Assembly (NCBI GenBank): GCA_905213905.1
Contig: CAJMKD010000002.1
Coordinates: 186,001-250,000, forward strand
DNA: 64,000 nucleotides
Direction: 5' to 3'
Source of the DNA: an uncultured Sutterella sp.
GTDB taxonomy: Bacteria > Pseudomonadota > Gammaproteobacteria > Burkholderiales > Burkholderiaceae_F
Shown here: piece after piece, positions 9,250 through 18,597 of the stretch
Layout of the letters: every line of letters starts with the position of its first letter
Numbering within the stretch: position 1 is the first letter of the stretch
Translations under genes and position numbers: made by a program
The notes under the pieces: generated by a model
What the model saw: only the letters and a program-made list of their open reading frames with translations
What the model was told of the DNA's origin: nothing
Database searches by the model: none

Positions 9250-9285
9250 AAATGGCGGCAACATTTGCGTTGCCGCCATTTTTTC
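9250..9285 (+). terminator. Shared terminator between greB and spoT
   Basis: AATGGCGGCAAC pairs with GTTGCCGCCATT (12 bp) and is followed by TTTT on the plus strand. The two genes converge here and the stem can serve both. Confidence 0.85.
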
Positions 9286-9305
9286 AATAAGAGCAGGCTA
9301 GAGGA

Positions 9306-11744
9306 TCAGTCTTTTTGGTGATCTTTGCCGGCCTTGCCTTCACCAGACGAATTTGTCTTGCTGGCTTTCGGCAGCTTGGCTGCGTTCTTGGCGCCTTTCG
9401 CGAGCGAGTTGTCGTCAAGGATGCGTTTGACGCGAAGCACCGCTTCATTCTGTCGAATCGTTCGCATGACGTGGATCAGATGATTCTTGTCGCGGACTTG
9501 CACGGTGACGCGCACGATCTGGTCTTTTCCTTCTTCCTCTAGCGATACTGCCGTGATGCTTGAGTTGGCTTCGGCGACAGAGGTTGCAACGACGGCAAGA
9601 CCCGCATGCGCATCGGTGACGCGAACTTCCAGGGGAACGGGGAAATGTGCGCCCGGCTTCGTTGGCCCCCATTCCAGGTTCATCCAGCGTCCCGGATCAG
9701 CCTGACGGCCGCGTTCTGCGTGCGGGCAGTCGGCACGGTGAACAGTAAGACCAAGTCCAGGTCGATTCATGCCGGTGATCTTGTCGCCCGGAATCGGATG
9801 GCAGCAAGGGGCGAGATGCTGAGCCGTACCTTCATTGCCGTTGATCATGACGGCCGGCAGTTCCAGTTCGCCTTCATGCTTGCCGCCAGCTTGCAGGAGG
9901 CTCATCAGGCGGTGAAGGACGGCCGCTGCGAGCGCCTTGCCGAGGCCGATCGATGCGTAAAGCGAAGCGACGCTCTCAACGCCAAACTCCTTGAGGAGCT
10001 TTTCCATGACGGTAGTTGGAACGGTATAGAGGTCGAGGTGCTGCTCTTCGGCGAGCGCTTCGAGCGCAAGACGCCCGAGCTTTGTCGATTCGTCGAATTG
10101 ACAGGTGCGAAGATACTGACGGATTTCGGCGCGGGCTTTGCCGGAATGCACCCAGCCGAGCCATTGCGGATTCGGGTGTGCGTCGGGATTTGTTTCGATC
10201 TGCACCATATCGCCGTTTCTGAGACTCATCGAGAGCGGCTTGGGTTCGCCGTTGATGCGGACGCCTTCCGTATGGTTGCCGACATCGGTATGAATTTCGT
10301 AGGCGAAGTCGATCGGCGTTGAGCCCTTTGGGAGCGAAATAATTTTGCCCTTCGGCGTGAAGACGTAAATGCGGTTCGGGAAGAGGTCAACCTTGATGTT
10401 TTCGAGAAATTCTGTGCTGTCCTTGCTGGTGCGCTGAATTTCGAGCAAGTTCTGAAGCCACGCAGCCGTTCTGGATTGAAGATCCGCCGTGTCTTCGTCG
10501 GTGTTGTAGAGCCAGTGAACGAGAATCCCGTTTTCGTTGATGCGATGCATCTCTTCCGTTCGGATCTGGTACTCGATCGGCGTGCCGTCCGGTCCGATGA
10601 CTGTGGTGTGAAGGCTCTGGTAGCCGTTCGCTTTTGGTATGGCAATGAAGTCCTTAAAGCGGGCGTGTACGGGCTTATAGAGCTGATGGAGAGCGCCGAG
10701 CGTGAGGTAGCAGTCATCCTTTGTGCGGACAATGACGCGGAAGCCGTAAATATCGAGCGCATCAGAGAAAGACTGATGCTTCTCACGCATCTTGTTGTAA
10801 ATGCCGTAAATCGTTTTGTCGCGGCCGAGGATGCGGCAGCGTATGCCTGATTTGGACAGCGAAGCCTTGGTTTCGTTCAGAATCCGCTCGAGAATTGCCC
10901 GTCGATTGTTGCGCGTCTTGAGGACGTTTTCGTAAAGAACTTTGTAGCGGAAGGGATAGCGGTTTGCGAAGCTCAACTCCTGCAGCTCGCGGAAGACATT
11001 GTTGAGGCCGAGGCGATGCGCAATCGGCACATAAATGTCGAGTGTTTCCTTGGCGATGCGTGCGCGTTTCTCGGGCCGCATCACGCCGAGCGTGCGCATG
11101 TTGTGCACGCGGTCGGCAAGCTTCACGAGAATCACTCGAACGTCGCGCGACATTGCAAGGAGCATTTTGCGGAAGCTTTCTGCCTGTGCTATTTCGTTCG
11201 AGGAGAAGCGAAGCTTGTCGAGCTTGGAGACGCCGTCGACGAGCTCGGCGACGTCCGTGCCGAATTTCTCCGCCATTTCGCGCTTGCTCGTGCCCGTATC
11301 CTCAAGCACGTCGTGCATGAGGCCCGCTTCAATGGTTTCCGCGTCCATGCGCCACGAGGCAAGAATGGATGCGACGGCAATGGGGTGCGTAATGTAGGGC
11401 TCGCCCGATTTGCGGAACTGGCCGAGGTGCGCGTTGTCGGCGTAGCGATAGGCTTCTCGAATTTTTTCGACTTCGTGGCTCGGCAGGTAAAGGCTGCAGG
11501 TGTCGATCAGGCCCTGCGCAGTCACGACGATGTCTGGCGCCTGGGGCGTGAAGAGCGGCAGATCGGCATCGGGAAGCTTTTCAGGAATAAAAGGCCCCGG
11601 CAGCGGAACACGATGCTGATGCTTCGTAAAGCTGAAGGGCGCAATGGTCTTACGCTGCGCTCTCGGCATGGGCTGAGCGGTCAGACCGTCTTCCTTCGTG
11701 GCGTACATGTCGTCCGGGAAAAGCGGCGCTGTATCGACGGTCAT
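9306..11744 (-). CDS. spoT: Bifunctional (p)ppGpp synthetase/hydrolase SpoT
   Basis: An 812-residue stringent-response enzyme that makes and degrades the alarmone (p)ppGpp. Domains in order: an unusual N-terminal tail of about 75 residues; an HD hydrolase domain with intact HDVLEDT at 144-150, so hydrolysis should be active; a synthetase domain (KDDCYLTLGALH, IPKANGYQSLHTTV, YQIRTEEMH); a TGS domain (YVFTPKGKIISLPKGST); and a C-terminal ACT domain. The last 35 residues are Lys/Ala-rich. Compared with E. coli SpoT the HD motif is displaced by about 70 residues, all due to the N-terminal extension. A terminator lies between rpoZ and this gene, so expression may be partly separate. Confidence 0.95.
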   Translation of the reverse strand: MTVDTAPLFPDDMYATKEDGLTAQPMPRAQRKTIAPFSFTKHQHRVPLPGPFIPEKLPDADLPLFTPQAPDIVVTAQGLIDTCSLYLPSHEVEKIREAYRYADNAHLGQFRKSGEPYITHPIAVASILASWRMDAETIEAGLMHDVLEDTGTSKREMAEKFGTDVAELVDGVSKLDKLRFSSNEIAQAESFRKMLLAMSRDVRVILVKLADRVHNMRTLGVMRPEKRARIAKETLDIYVPIAHRLGLNNVFRELQELSFANRYPFRYKVLYENVLKTRNNRRAILERILNETKASLSKSGIRCRILGRDKTIYGIYNKMREKHQSFSDALDIYGFRVIVRTKDDCYLTLGALHQLYKPVHARFKDFIAIPKANGYQSLHTTVIGPDGTPIEYQIRTEEMHRINENGILVHWLYNTDEDTADLQSRTAAWLQNLLEIQRTSKDSTEFLENIKVDLFPNRIYVFTPKGKIISLPKGSTPIDFAYEIHTDVGNHTEGVRINGEPKPLSMSLRNGDMVQIETNPDAHPNPQWLGWVHSGKARAEIRQYLRTCQFDESTKLGRLALEALAEEQHLDLYTVPTTVMEKLLKEFGVESVASLYASIGLGKALAAAVLHRLMSLLQAGGKHEGELELPAVMINGNEGTAQHLAPCCHPIPGDKITGMNRPGLGLTVHRADCPHAERGRQADPGRWMNLEWGPTKPGAHFPVPLEVRVTDAHAGLAVVATSVAEANSSITAVSLEEEGKDQIVRVTVQVRDKNHLIHVMRTIRQNEAVLRVKRILDDNSLAKGAKNAAKLPKASKTNSSGEGKAGKDHQKD

Positions 11745-11955
11745 GAGAAAGATTCCTTTTGATTTGTTGCTGACGGCTTGTGCATTCTTTTTGGGGAAAG
11801 CCGGATCCGTTCGGGCTTTTCCGTGCGTAACCTTTTTATCCTAAGCGCCGAGCGATTGGTGCGTCGAGAGAGAAAACGTGAAGAGCGGCGGCTGCCCTGC
11901 GTGAGCCAAGGACAAAACGGACATTCGTTTCAGACGATTGACTGGCGAGCTGAAT

Positions 11956-12003
11956 CAAAAAAGCCGGCATTGCTGCAACGAAATCGTTGCAGTTGTGCCG
12001 GCT
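11956..12003 (-). terminator. Intrinsic terminator between rpoZ and spoT
   Basis: A long stem (GCCGGCA...CTGCAACG pairing with CGTTGCAG...TGCCGGC) is followed on the minus strand by a T6 run. It should reduce read-through from yicC-gmk-rpoZ into spoT. Confidence 0.85.
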
Positions 12004-12042
12004 CTTCGTGGTGCTTGCAAGCGAGGTGCTTCAGCGCAGCGC

Positions 12043-12246
12043 TTACGAATGAATCTGCTTCAGAAGATCCACGCCAATTTTGCCTTCAGCGATCTCGCGC
12101 AACGCGATGACGGAGGGCTTGTCCTTGGCGTCGACCAAGGGCTTGTGTCCCTGCGTGAGCTGACGCGCGCGGTATGCGGCGACCAGAACCATCTGGAAGC
12201 GGTTCGGGATCTTCTTGAGGCAATCTTCAACGGTAATGCGGGCCAT
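12043..12246 (-). CDS. rpoZ: RNA polymerase omega subunit
   Basis: A 67-residue subunit that helps assemble and stabilise the beta-prime subunit. It has the family signature: [17 protein letters not shown] at the start, AAYRARQL in the middle, then [15 protein letters not shown]. It lies between gmk and spoT, the conserved beta/gammaproteobacterial order. Confidence 0.96.
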   Translation of the reverse strand: MARITVEDCLKKIPNRFQMVLVAAYRARQLTQGHKPLVDAKDKPSVIALREIAEGKIGVDLLKQIHS

Positions 12247-12312
12247 CTGTTGTCGAAAATAAAACGATAGAGCGGGAAAAAATTAGGCCAACCTGCACAA
12301 GTGCTTTCTTCG

Positions 12313-12984
12313 TCAAACCGGAACGCCCAAGTTGGCAAATTGGTTGCGGAAACGCAGTGCCTGCTGACCGTAGGTCAGGCGGCTCGCGGTGACGATGGCT
12401 TCAAGCTGCAGGAGGGCCGCATCAAAGTCTTCATTAATTATAACGTACTCAAATTCCGGAGCATGCGCCATCTCGGCGCCCGCGCCGAGAAGCCGGCGCG
12501 TAATCGTTTGCGGAGAATCGGTCCCGCGGTGATTGAGACGCCATTCGAGCGCTTCGATCGAGGGCGGCAAAATGAAGATTCCAACCGTGCCGGGAAAGCG
12601 ATTGCGAACTTGGCGAGCGCCCTGCCAGTCGATTTCAAGCAGCACGTCGTGGCCCTTCAGCATTTCGTTTTCAATCCAGACGCGATTGGTGCCGTAATAG
12701 TTGCCATGCACAAGCGCGGATTCCAGAAATTCATCGCGCGCTTTCATCGTTTCAAACTCTTCGACCGTGACGAAATGGTACTCACGGCCGTTGACTTCGC
12801 CGGGACGCGGGTCGCGCGTCGTGAAGGATATGGAGAGCTTGATGGTAGGCTGCTTGGCGAGAAGGGCGTTGACGAGCGTCGACTTCCCGGCGCCGGAAGG
12901 CGCTGTCACCAAGAAAAGTCGGCCGGGGTGGCGATCGGGGCTGTAAGCGTGAACGCTTTTTTCAGCGGGCTGCATCGTAGTCAT
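12313..12984 (-). CDS. gmk: Guanylate kinase
   Basis: A 223-residue enzyme that phosphorylates GMP to GDP with ATP. The P-loop is APSGAGKST near residue 28, the GMP-binding segment is [20 protein letters not shown], and [12 protein letters not shown] follows. The chosen ATG (12984) has AAGGAA upstream and leaves 13 bases to the yicC stop; an earlier in-frame ATG at 13005 would overlap yicC by eight bases. It belongs to the yicC-gmk-rpoZ transcript, which links purine nucleotide supply with the (p)ppGpp gene next door. Confidence 0.95.
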   Translation of the reverse strand: MTTMQPAEKSVHAYSPDRHPGRLFLVTAPSGAGKSTLVNALLAKQPTIKLSISFTTRDPRPGEVNGREYHFVTVEEFETMKARDEFLESALVHGNYYGTNRVWIENEMLKGHDVLLEIDWQGARQVRNRFPGTVGIFILPPSIEALEWRLNHRGTDSPQTITRRLLGAGAEMAHAPEFEYVIINEDFDAALLQLEAIVTASRLTYGQQALRFRNQFANLGVPV

Positions 12985-12997
12985 GGCAATACATTCC

Positions 12998-13900
12998 TTA
13001 CTCAAGATTCTGGATTTGTTCGCGCATCTGATCGATGGTGATTTTGAGCGACAGCGATGCGTTTGTCATTTCGATGGCGGCTGCTTTGGAGCCGAGCGTG
13101 TTGGCCTCTCTGTTCATTTCTTGGGCAAGAAAGTCGAGCTTGCGGCCGACAGCGCCGCCTGCGGCAAGGAGCCGTCGCACTTCTCGAATATGGGTGTCGA
13201 GACGGTTCATTTCTTCGTCGACGTCTAGGCGCATCGCGTAGAGCGTCACTTCCTGGCGGATGCGGTCGCTGACCTCGTCTTTCGTCAGTGAACCCTTTTC
13301 AGAAAGCTTTTCCGTGAGAGCTGTATTGAGTCGTTCGGCGAGCTTTTCTTCAATGTGCGCGATGATTTCCGGAATCTTCGAGCGAATGTCGGCCACAGTT
13401 GCCGACATGGTGTCGCAATAGCCGAGGAGGACCTTGGCAAGGGAAGCGCCTTCTCTGGTGCGGGCTTCAACAAGCGCATCCAACGCGCGATTGAGAATTT
13501 CAAGCACTGATGCAGCCACGGCATCCTTATCTGTTGCCTCAGCTTCAGCGACGCCGGGAATTTCAAGAATTTCTGCAACCGTGAGTGAATCCGCTTCCGG
13601 GTTGTGCGTTTGAATCTGCTCTTGAATGGCGAGGAGGCGCTTGAGCGCAGCAACATTGATCTGAGCGGGCATCGCCGCTTCGTTGGGCTGAAGCGTCATT
13701 CGCACTTCAACCTTGCCTCGCGCGAGGCGCTTCTGAATGGTTTCGCGAACGAGCGGCTCCGTGAAGCGGATGCCTTCATCCAAGCGAAGCGTGAGGTCAA
13801 GGAAGCGGGTGTTGACGGAACGACACTCGACGGTAACGGTGCCGACAGGCGTGTTGCCGTCGGCTGTTGCGTAGCCCGTCATGCTGGCGACTGTGCTCAT
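12998..13900 (-). CDS. yicC: YicC-family endoribonuclease
   Basis: A 300-residue protein of the YicC/YloC family, recently recognised as RNA endonucleases acting on some mRNAs and small RNAs. It begins [15 protein letters not shown] and contains the conserved [13 protein letters not shown] element. The C-terminal domain ends with [26 protein letters not shown], the strongest family signature. The ATG at 13900 follows a perfect GGAG site; the longer frame to 14011 has no support. It is the first gene of the gmk-rpoZ group and is divergent from rph, the usual Burkholderiales arrangement. Confidence 0.93.
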   Translation of the reverse strand: MSTVASMTGYATADGNTPVGTVTVECRSVNTRFLDLTLRLDEGIRFTEPLVRETIQKRLARGKVEVRMTLQPNEAAMPAQINVAALKRLLAIQEQIQTHNPEADSLTVAEILEIPGVAEAEATDKDAVAASVLEILNRALDALVEARTREGASLAKVLLGYCDTMSATVADIRSKIPEIIAHIEEKLAERLNTALTEKLSEKGSLTKDEVSDRIRQEVTLYAMRLDVDEEMNRLDTHIREVRRLLAAGGAVGRKLDFLAQEMNREANTLGSKAAAIEMTNASLSLKITIDQMREQIQNLE

Positions 13901-14134
13901 GAATTCTCCGATCGATGCTTTGCGCTCTCGCTGCAGGCTCAAAAGCTGCGGCTGGCGCTCTCCAAAAAAGCGAAACTGAAGCGGGTAAAAATAACAAAAG
14001 CGTTTGCTCAATCCCGTCGCAAAACGGACACCCGCAGAATTCGCGGCATTTTAGTTCGTTTGTACGATTCACTGCTGTAGGATGAGTCCGCAACGCCGCA
14101 TCGAAACGGCGAGTGACTTTCCGGAGTTTGAAGC

Positions 14135-14860
14135 ATGACGACAAAAAGACCCGACGGGCGGGCAAATGATCAACTGAGACCCATTTCAATTGAGCGGCAC
14201 TACACCAAATATGCGGAAGGAAGCGTCCTTATTTGTGCTGGCGACACGAAAGTCATCTGCACCGCCTCCGTTACCGAAGGCGTGCCGCCATTTCTTCGCG
14301 GTAAAGGCGAGGGCTGGGTGACGGCTGAGTATGGCTTGCTGCCGAGGTCGACGGGCACGCGGTGCGAGCGAGAAGCAGCCAAGGGAAAGCAAAGCGGCCG
14401 CACACAGGAAATTCAGCGCCTCATCGGCAGAAGCCTTCGTGCCGTTGTTGACCGCAAAAAGTTGGGCGAGTACACGATCCAGATCGATTGCGACGTTATT
14501 CAGGCAGACGGCGGCACGCGCTGCGCATCCATTACTGGCGCTTGGGTTGCTCTTCGTGATGCTGTTGACTGGATGCGCCAAAAAGGATTGATTTCGGAAG
14601 AGCCAATCCAAGCGCAGGTGAGTGCGGTTTCCGTCGGTATCTGGTCGAACGAACCGGCGCTGGACTTTAATTACGCTGAAGACAGCGCAAGCGACACTGA
14701 TATGAATGTCGTTATGACGAGCGAAGGCGGTTTTGTCGAAATTCAAGGTACTGCTGAAGGGAAGCCCTTTTCGGAATCAGAATTAGCTGCGCTGATTGAC
14801 TTGGCGAAACAAGGTAATAAAGCGCTTCAGGAAGCGCAGCGGCAGGCTCTGAAAAACTGA
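14135..14860 (+). CDS. rph: Ribonuclease PH
   Basis: A 241-residue phosphorolytic 3'-5' exoribonuclease that trims tRNA precursors. It carries the RNase PH core: [16 protein letters not shown] at the start, [17 protein letters not shown] (phosphate-binding arginines), [14 protein letters not shown], and [19 protein letters not shown]. Length is complete, unlike the frameshifted E. coli K-12 gene. It starts a plus-strand operon with rdgB and hemW, 41 bases upstream of rdgB. Confidence 0.96.
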   Translation: MTTKRPDGRANDQLRPISIERHYTKYAEGSVLICAGDTKVICTASVTEGVPPFLRGKGEGWVTAEYGLLPRSTGTRCEREAAKGKQSGRTQEIQRLIGRSLRAVVDRKKLGEYTIQIDCDVIQADGGTRCASITGAWVALRDAVDWMRQKGLISEEPIQAQVSAVSVGIWSNEPALDFNYAEDSASDTDMNVVMTSEGGFVEIQGTAEGKPFSESELAALIDLAKQGNKALQEAQRQALKN

Positions 14861-14901
14861 GTAGCAAAAACGACAATTGAGAAATAGGAAGGATCAGCGA
14901 A

Positions 14902-15504
14902 ATGCAGAGTAAAAAGCTTGTTCTTGCGTCCAACAACAAAGGTAAGCTTCGTGAATTTCAAGCCATGTTCGATGCGCTCGGTCTCACGATTGTGGGGCAA
15001 GGTTCGCTCGGCGTCTCCGCCTGCGAGGAACCCTTCAATACGTTTGTTGAAAATTGCCTTCAGAAAGCGCGTCATGCGTCGCGAGAAACAGGTCTTCCAG
15101 CCATGGCGGATGACTCCGGACTTTGCGTGGATGCTTTAGGTGGAGCGCCCGGCGTTTTTTCTGCGAGATTTGCCGGCGAGCCCTCTGATGATGAGAAAAA
15201 TAACGCGCTTTTGGTTCAGAAACTTCAAGGCGAAGTCAATCGTCGCGCGCACTATACGTGTGTTCTGGTGGCTGTCCGTTCGGCAGATGACCCCGAGCCG
15301 CTGATCGCTGAGGGCACCTGGCAGGGCGAAATTCGTGATGAGCCGGCCGGCAATGGCGGTTTCGGGTACGACCCATACTTTTATTTGCAGGCCGTTGGGA
15401 AGACGGCGGCCGAATTGACGGCGGAAGAAAAAAATGCAGTCAGCCACCGCGGTGCGGCACTTCGCATGATGGCAAAGCTTTTGAGCGAACGCTGGGGGTG
15501 GTAG
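14902..15504 (+). CDS. rdgB: XTP/dITP diphosphatase (non-canonical purine NTPase)
   Basis: A 200-residue house-cleaning pyrophosphatase that hydrolyses dITP, ITP and XTP to keep deaminated purines out of DNA and RNA. It shows the Ham1/RdgB motifs: LVLASNNKGKLREFQ at the N-terminus, TFVENCLQKARHASRETGLPAMADDSGL around residues 50-75, GAPGVFSARFAG, and GGFGYDPYF in the C-terminal third. It lies between rph and hemW, with only four bases before the hemW start, so it is co-transcribed. Confidence 0.95.
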   Translation: MQSKKLVLASNNKGKLREFQAMFDALGLTIVGQGSLGVSACEEPFNTFVENCLQKARHASRETGLPAMADDSGLCVDALGGAPGVFSARFAGEPSDDEKNNALLVQKLQGEVNRRAHYTCVLVAVRSADDPEPLIAEGTWQGEIRDEPAGNGGFGYDPYFYLQAVGKTAAELTAEEKNAVSHRGAALRMMAKLLSERWGW

Positions 15505-15508
15505 ACGG

Positions 15509-16720
15509 ATGGAGGAGCACGTCCGAAAAGTGTCTCTCGAGGAGATGAAGGGGAGCGGTGGTGAAGCATCGCTATTGACGCCCAGCGCTATTCCGCTTTC
15601 TATCTATTTGCATTGGCCCTGGTGCATCCGCAAGTGTCCATATTGCGATTTCAATTCCAGACGGCTCCCTGATGACAACGATGAAATGCGGTATGTAACC
15701 GCACTGCTGAGAGATCTGTCGCATTGGCAGCCTCTTGCAGAGGCGCGTCCCATCACATCGATATTTATCGGCGGAGGGACCCCAAGTCTGATGTCGGGAA
15801 AAGCTGTGAGTACGCTGCTCGACGGCGTTGCCAAGCAATTTACGCTGGCTTCCGACTGCGAAATAACGCTTGAAGCGAATCCAGGCACCACGAACGCGCG
15901 TAAATTTGCCGATTTCCGAAAAGCCGGCGTCAATCGGCTGTCGATCGGCGTCCAAAGCTTCAGCGACGAACGTCTGAAGCGGCTCGGCCGCATTCACTCG
16001 GCGGATGAAGCCCGTTGCGCCATTCGCGAAGCAAGCCGCGTTTTTGAGAATTTCAATCTTGATCTGATGTTCGCACTGCCGGGCGAAACAGTTGAGGGTC
16101 TTCTTCAGGAGGTGGACGAGGCTGCTGCATCCGGTGCAACGCATCTCTCCTGTTATCAGCTCACGATTGAACCGGGTACCGCGTTTGCGAAGCATGTGCC
16201 GGCGGATCTCCCAGATGAGGATCTGACCGCTGACATGGGGGACGCTCTCGTAGAACGCTTGGCGCAAGCGGGCTTCATCCGATATGAAGTTTCGGGCTAT
16301 GCGAAGTCTGGGAGGCGTTGTCGGCACAATCTCAACTATTGGACGTATGGCGACTACCTTGCTGCAGGCGCAGGCGCGCACGGCAAGATTACAACCAGTG
16401 CAGGCATCTTCCGCGAAGTCCGAATTGCTTCGCCAAGCCGTTATCTTCAGCAGGTTGAGGAGCTTGGACACGGCATAGCGTCAGCTCATCCTGTTGCCGA
16501 AGAAGACAGGCCCTTCGAATTCATGCTCAACGCGCTGAGGCTTGTCGACGGCGTTCCTTCGGCGCTTTTTGAGGCACGGACCGGACTTCCCTTGTCCTGC
16601 ATTTACGACCGCCGGGTCGAACTGGAGGAAAAAGGCTTATTGGATAAGAATCCTGCCCTTCTCCGCCCGACAGCACTGGGATTGCAATTTCTCTCGGATC
16701 TGCAGGAAAGCTTCCTGTGA
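15509..16720 (+). CDS. hemW: Radical SAM heme chaperone HemW
   Basis: A 403-residue protein once annotated as oxygen-independent coproporphyrinogen oxidase (HemN-like) but now known to insert heme into respiratory enzymes. The radical SAM cluster motif is CIRKCPYCDF near residue 39 (CxxxCxxC), followed by IFIGGGTPSLM and LEANPGTT. It lacks the extra N-terminal residues of true HemN. The start at 15509 overlaps nothing and lies four bases after rdgB; an in-frame ATG at 15545 is possible. It is the last gene of the rph-rdgB-hemW operon. Confidence 0.93.
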   Translation: MEEHVRKVSLEEMKGSGGEASLLTPSAIPLSIYLHWPWCIRKCPYCDFNSRRLPDDNDEMRYVTALLRDLSHWQPLAEARPITSIFIGGGTPSLMSGKAVSTLLDGVAKQFTLASDCEITLEANPGTTNARKFADFRKAGVNRLSIGVQSFSDERLKRLGRIHSADEARCAIREASRVFENFNLDLMFALPGETVEGLLQEVDEAAASGATHLSCYQLTIEPGTAFAKHVPADLPDEDLTADMGDALVERLAQAGFIRYEVSGYAKSGRRCRHNLNYWTYGDYLAAGAGAHGKITTSAGIFREVRIASPSRYLQQVEELGHGIASAHPVAEEDRPFEFMLNALRLVDGVPSALFEARTGLPLSCIYDRRVELEEKGLLDKNPALLRPTALGLQFLSDLQESFL

Positions 16721-16752
16721 AGAAATTGATCCTTTAGGGAAAAAGTGACTTT

Positions 16753-16792
16753 TGCGCGGGATCTGTGCGCAGTAATGCGCCGAAATGGTGCA
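16753..16792 (+). promoter_or_regulatory. Tandem NtrC-type enhancer sites upstream of glnA
   Basis: TGCGCC-N5-GGTGCA (16776-16792) differs from the NtrC consensus TGCACC-N5-GGTGCA by one base. A second, weaker site (TGCGC-N7-GTGCG, 16753-16769) lies two helical turns upstream. Both are about 150-170 bp ahead of the predicted sigma-54 start, the expected enhancer distance. Confidence 0.75.
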
Positions 16793-16906
16793 TGAATTCG
16801 CCGAGCGAGTGCATAATGGCGCATCGGATCGCCGCCGCCCCATTTCAATGAATTCGGTTGCGGCAATTGCCAGTCATTCTGACGACGAGCCTGACGAGTT
16901 TCTGTT

Positions 16907-16923
16907 TGGCACGCAGATTGCTT
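16907..16923 (+). promoter_or_regulatory. Sigma-54 promoter of glnA
   Basis: TGGCAC (16907-16912), five bases, then TTGCTT (16918-16923) matches the -24/-12 consensus exactly (TGGCAC-N5-TTGCW). It lies about 115 bases before the glnA start codon and downstream of the NtrC-like sites, so glnA is likely activated under nitrogen limitation. Confidence 0.85.
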
Positions 16924-17038
16924 ACCAGCTTAATGACGACGCAGAGCAATTGCGTTGCGTCGGTCCGGATTCAATCACGCACCCGTGCGCATCCCTTGTG
17001 TTTGAACGCCGGGGCGAATACTTCCAGGAGAAGCACAC

Positions 17039-18451
17039 ATGACTACCGCTGCTGACGTTCTGCAGATGGTTAAGGACAACGACGTCAAGTTCGTCGACCT
17101 TCGACTTACCGATATGCTCGGTAAGGAAATGCACCTCACAATTCCCGCTGAACATCTGACGGAAGACACGTTCGAGCTCGGTCAGCCTTTTGATGGTTCA
17201 TCCTTCATCGGCTGGCGCGGCATTGAATCTTCCGACATGCTTCTGCTGCCCGATCCGAAGACGGCGCATATGGATCCGTTCCGCGAGGCCAATACGCTTG
17301 TGCTGTCCTGCAACGTGCTCGAGCCCACGACTGGGAAGGGGTATGAGCGCGATCCGCGTTCGATCGCCAACCGCGCGGAAAGCTATCTCAAGTCGACCGG
17401 CATCGGCGACGCAGCGTTCTTCGGGCCGGAACCTGAATTCTTCATTTTTGACGCGGTGCAGTGGGATCATAAGCCGGGTTCCAGCTTCTTCCGCGTGGCG
17501 TCCGAAGAAGCGCCCTGGTCGTCCGGTCTCGACATGGAGGGCGGCAATCTCGGCCACCGCAACCGCATGAAGGGCGGGTATTTCCCGGTTTCGCCCGTGG
17601 ATTCGCTTGCCGACATTCGCGCGGAAATGTGCACGCTGATCGAGCAGCAGGGGGTGCCTGTTGAAATTCATCACCATGAAGTGGGCGGCGCAGGGCAGTG
17701 TGAAATCGGCACGCGTTTTTCGACGTTGGTCGAACGTGCCGACTGGACGCAGATCGTGAAGTACACGGTTTGGAATGTTGCAGCCGCCTACGGCAAGACC
17801 GCCACCTTTATGCCGAAGCCGATTGAAGGCGATAACGGCTCTGGGATGCATGTCCATCAGTCGATCTGGAAGGAAGGCCAGAATCTCTTTAGCGGCAACG
17901 GCTACGCTGGGCTTTCCGACTTGGCGCTCTACTACATCGGCGGCATCATCAAGCATGCTCGTGCGCTCAATGCCATCACGAACCCGGGCATCAACTCCTA
18001 TAAGCGTCTTGTTCCGGGCTTTGAAGCGCCGGTCAAGCTTGCTTATTCGGCCCGCAACCGCTCTGCCTCGATTCGCATCCCGTTTGTGACCAACCCGAAG
18101 GCGCGCCGCGTTGAAGTCCGCTTCCCGGACCCGCTTTGCAATCCGTACCTCGGCTTCTCCGCCATGCTGATGGCCGGCCTTGACGGCATCGAAAACCGCA
18201 TCCATCCGGGCGAAGCTGCCGATAAGAATCTCTACGATCTGCCGCCGGAAGAAAACGCTTTGATCCCGACGGTTGCGCCGTCGCTCGACGTTGCGCTCGA
18301 CGCGCTTGAAAAGGATCGAGAGTTCCTTACGAAGGGCGGCGTCTTCGGCGATGATTTCCTCGATGCGTACATTGCCGAGAAGCGCAAGGAAGTACTCCGT
18401 GCGCAGATGGCTGTGACGTCGCTCGACTTTGACCTTTACTACTCGCTTTAA
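17039..18451 (+). CDS. glnA: Glutamine synthetase, type I
   Basis: A 470-residue enzyme that makes glutamine from glutamate, ammonia and ATP; the active form is a dodecamer. It has the beta-Grasp start ([25 protein letters not shown]), the [10 protein letters not shown] metal-site strand, the ATP-binding [16 protein letters not shown] segment and [13 protein letters not shown]. The adenylylation site is present as NLYDLPPEE with the target tyrosine at residue 399, so GlnE control is expected. The sigma-54 promoter and NtrC sites lie upstream, and glnL-glnG follow 146 bases downstream. Confidence 0.98.
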   Translation: MTTAADVLQMVKDNDVKFVDLRLTDMLGKEMHLTIPAEHLTEDTFELGQPFDGSSFIGWRGIESSDMLLLPDPKTAHMDPFREANTLVLSCNVLEPTTGKGYERDPRSIANRAESYLKSTGIGDAAFFGPEPEFFIFDAVQWDHKPGSSFFRVASEEAPWSSGLDMEGGNLGHRNRMKGGYFPVSPVDSLADIRAEMCTLIEQQGVPVEIHHHEVGGAGQCEIGTRFSTLVERADWTQIVKYTVWNVAAAYGKTATFMPKPIEGDNGSGMHVHQSIWKEGQNLFSGNGYAGLSDLALYYIGGIIKHARALNAITNPGINSYKRLVPGFEAPVKLAYSARNRSASIRIPFVTNPKARRVEVRFPDPLCNPYLGFSAMLMAGLDGIENRIHPGEAADKNLYDLPPEENALIPTVAPSLDVALDALEKDREFLTKGGVFGDDFLDAYIAEKRKEVLRAQMAVTSLDFDLYYSL

Positions 18452-18515
18452 TGGCTGGCAGTGAAGCGTGAATGAAGCGTCGGGCGATTGCGTCCTGCGC
18501 TTCGAGCCGATATTT

Positions 18516-18547
18516 CGGGGACGGTGACATTTGTGCATCGTCCCCGT
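18516..18547 (+). terminator. Hairpin between glnA and glnL
   Basis: CGGGGACG (18516-18523) pairs with CGTCCCCG (18540-18547). Only a mixed GTGTTGTCT follows, so this may be a partial terminator that lowers read-through from glnA into the regulators, or an mRNA-stabilising stem. Confidence 0.5.
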
Positions 18548-18597
18548 GTTGTCTCAAGCTGTGCAGGCAGAAATCCAGAGATTGAAAGGATGAATGA

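Noticed and set aside
16785..17042. A small plus-strand frame between hemW and glnA
   Set aside because: It covers the sigma-54 promoter and has no ribosome-binding site; the DNA is regulatory.
17198..18538. A 446-codon open frame opposite glnA
   Set aside because: Antisense shadow of glutamine synthetase.
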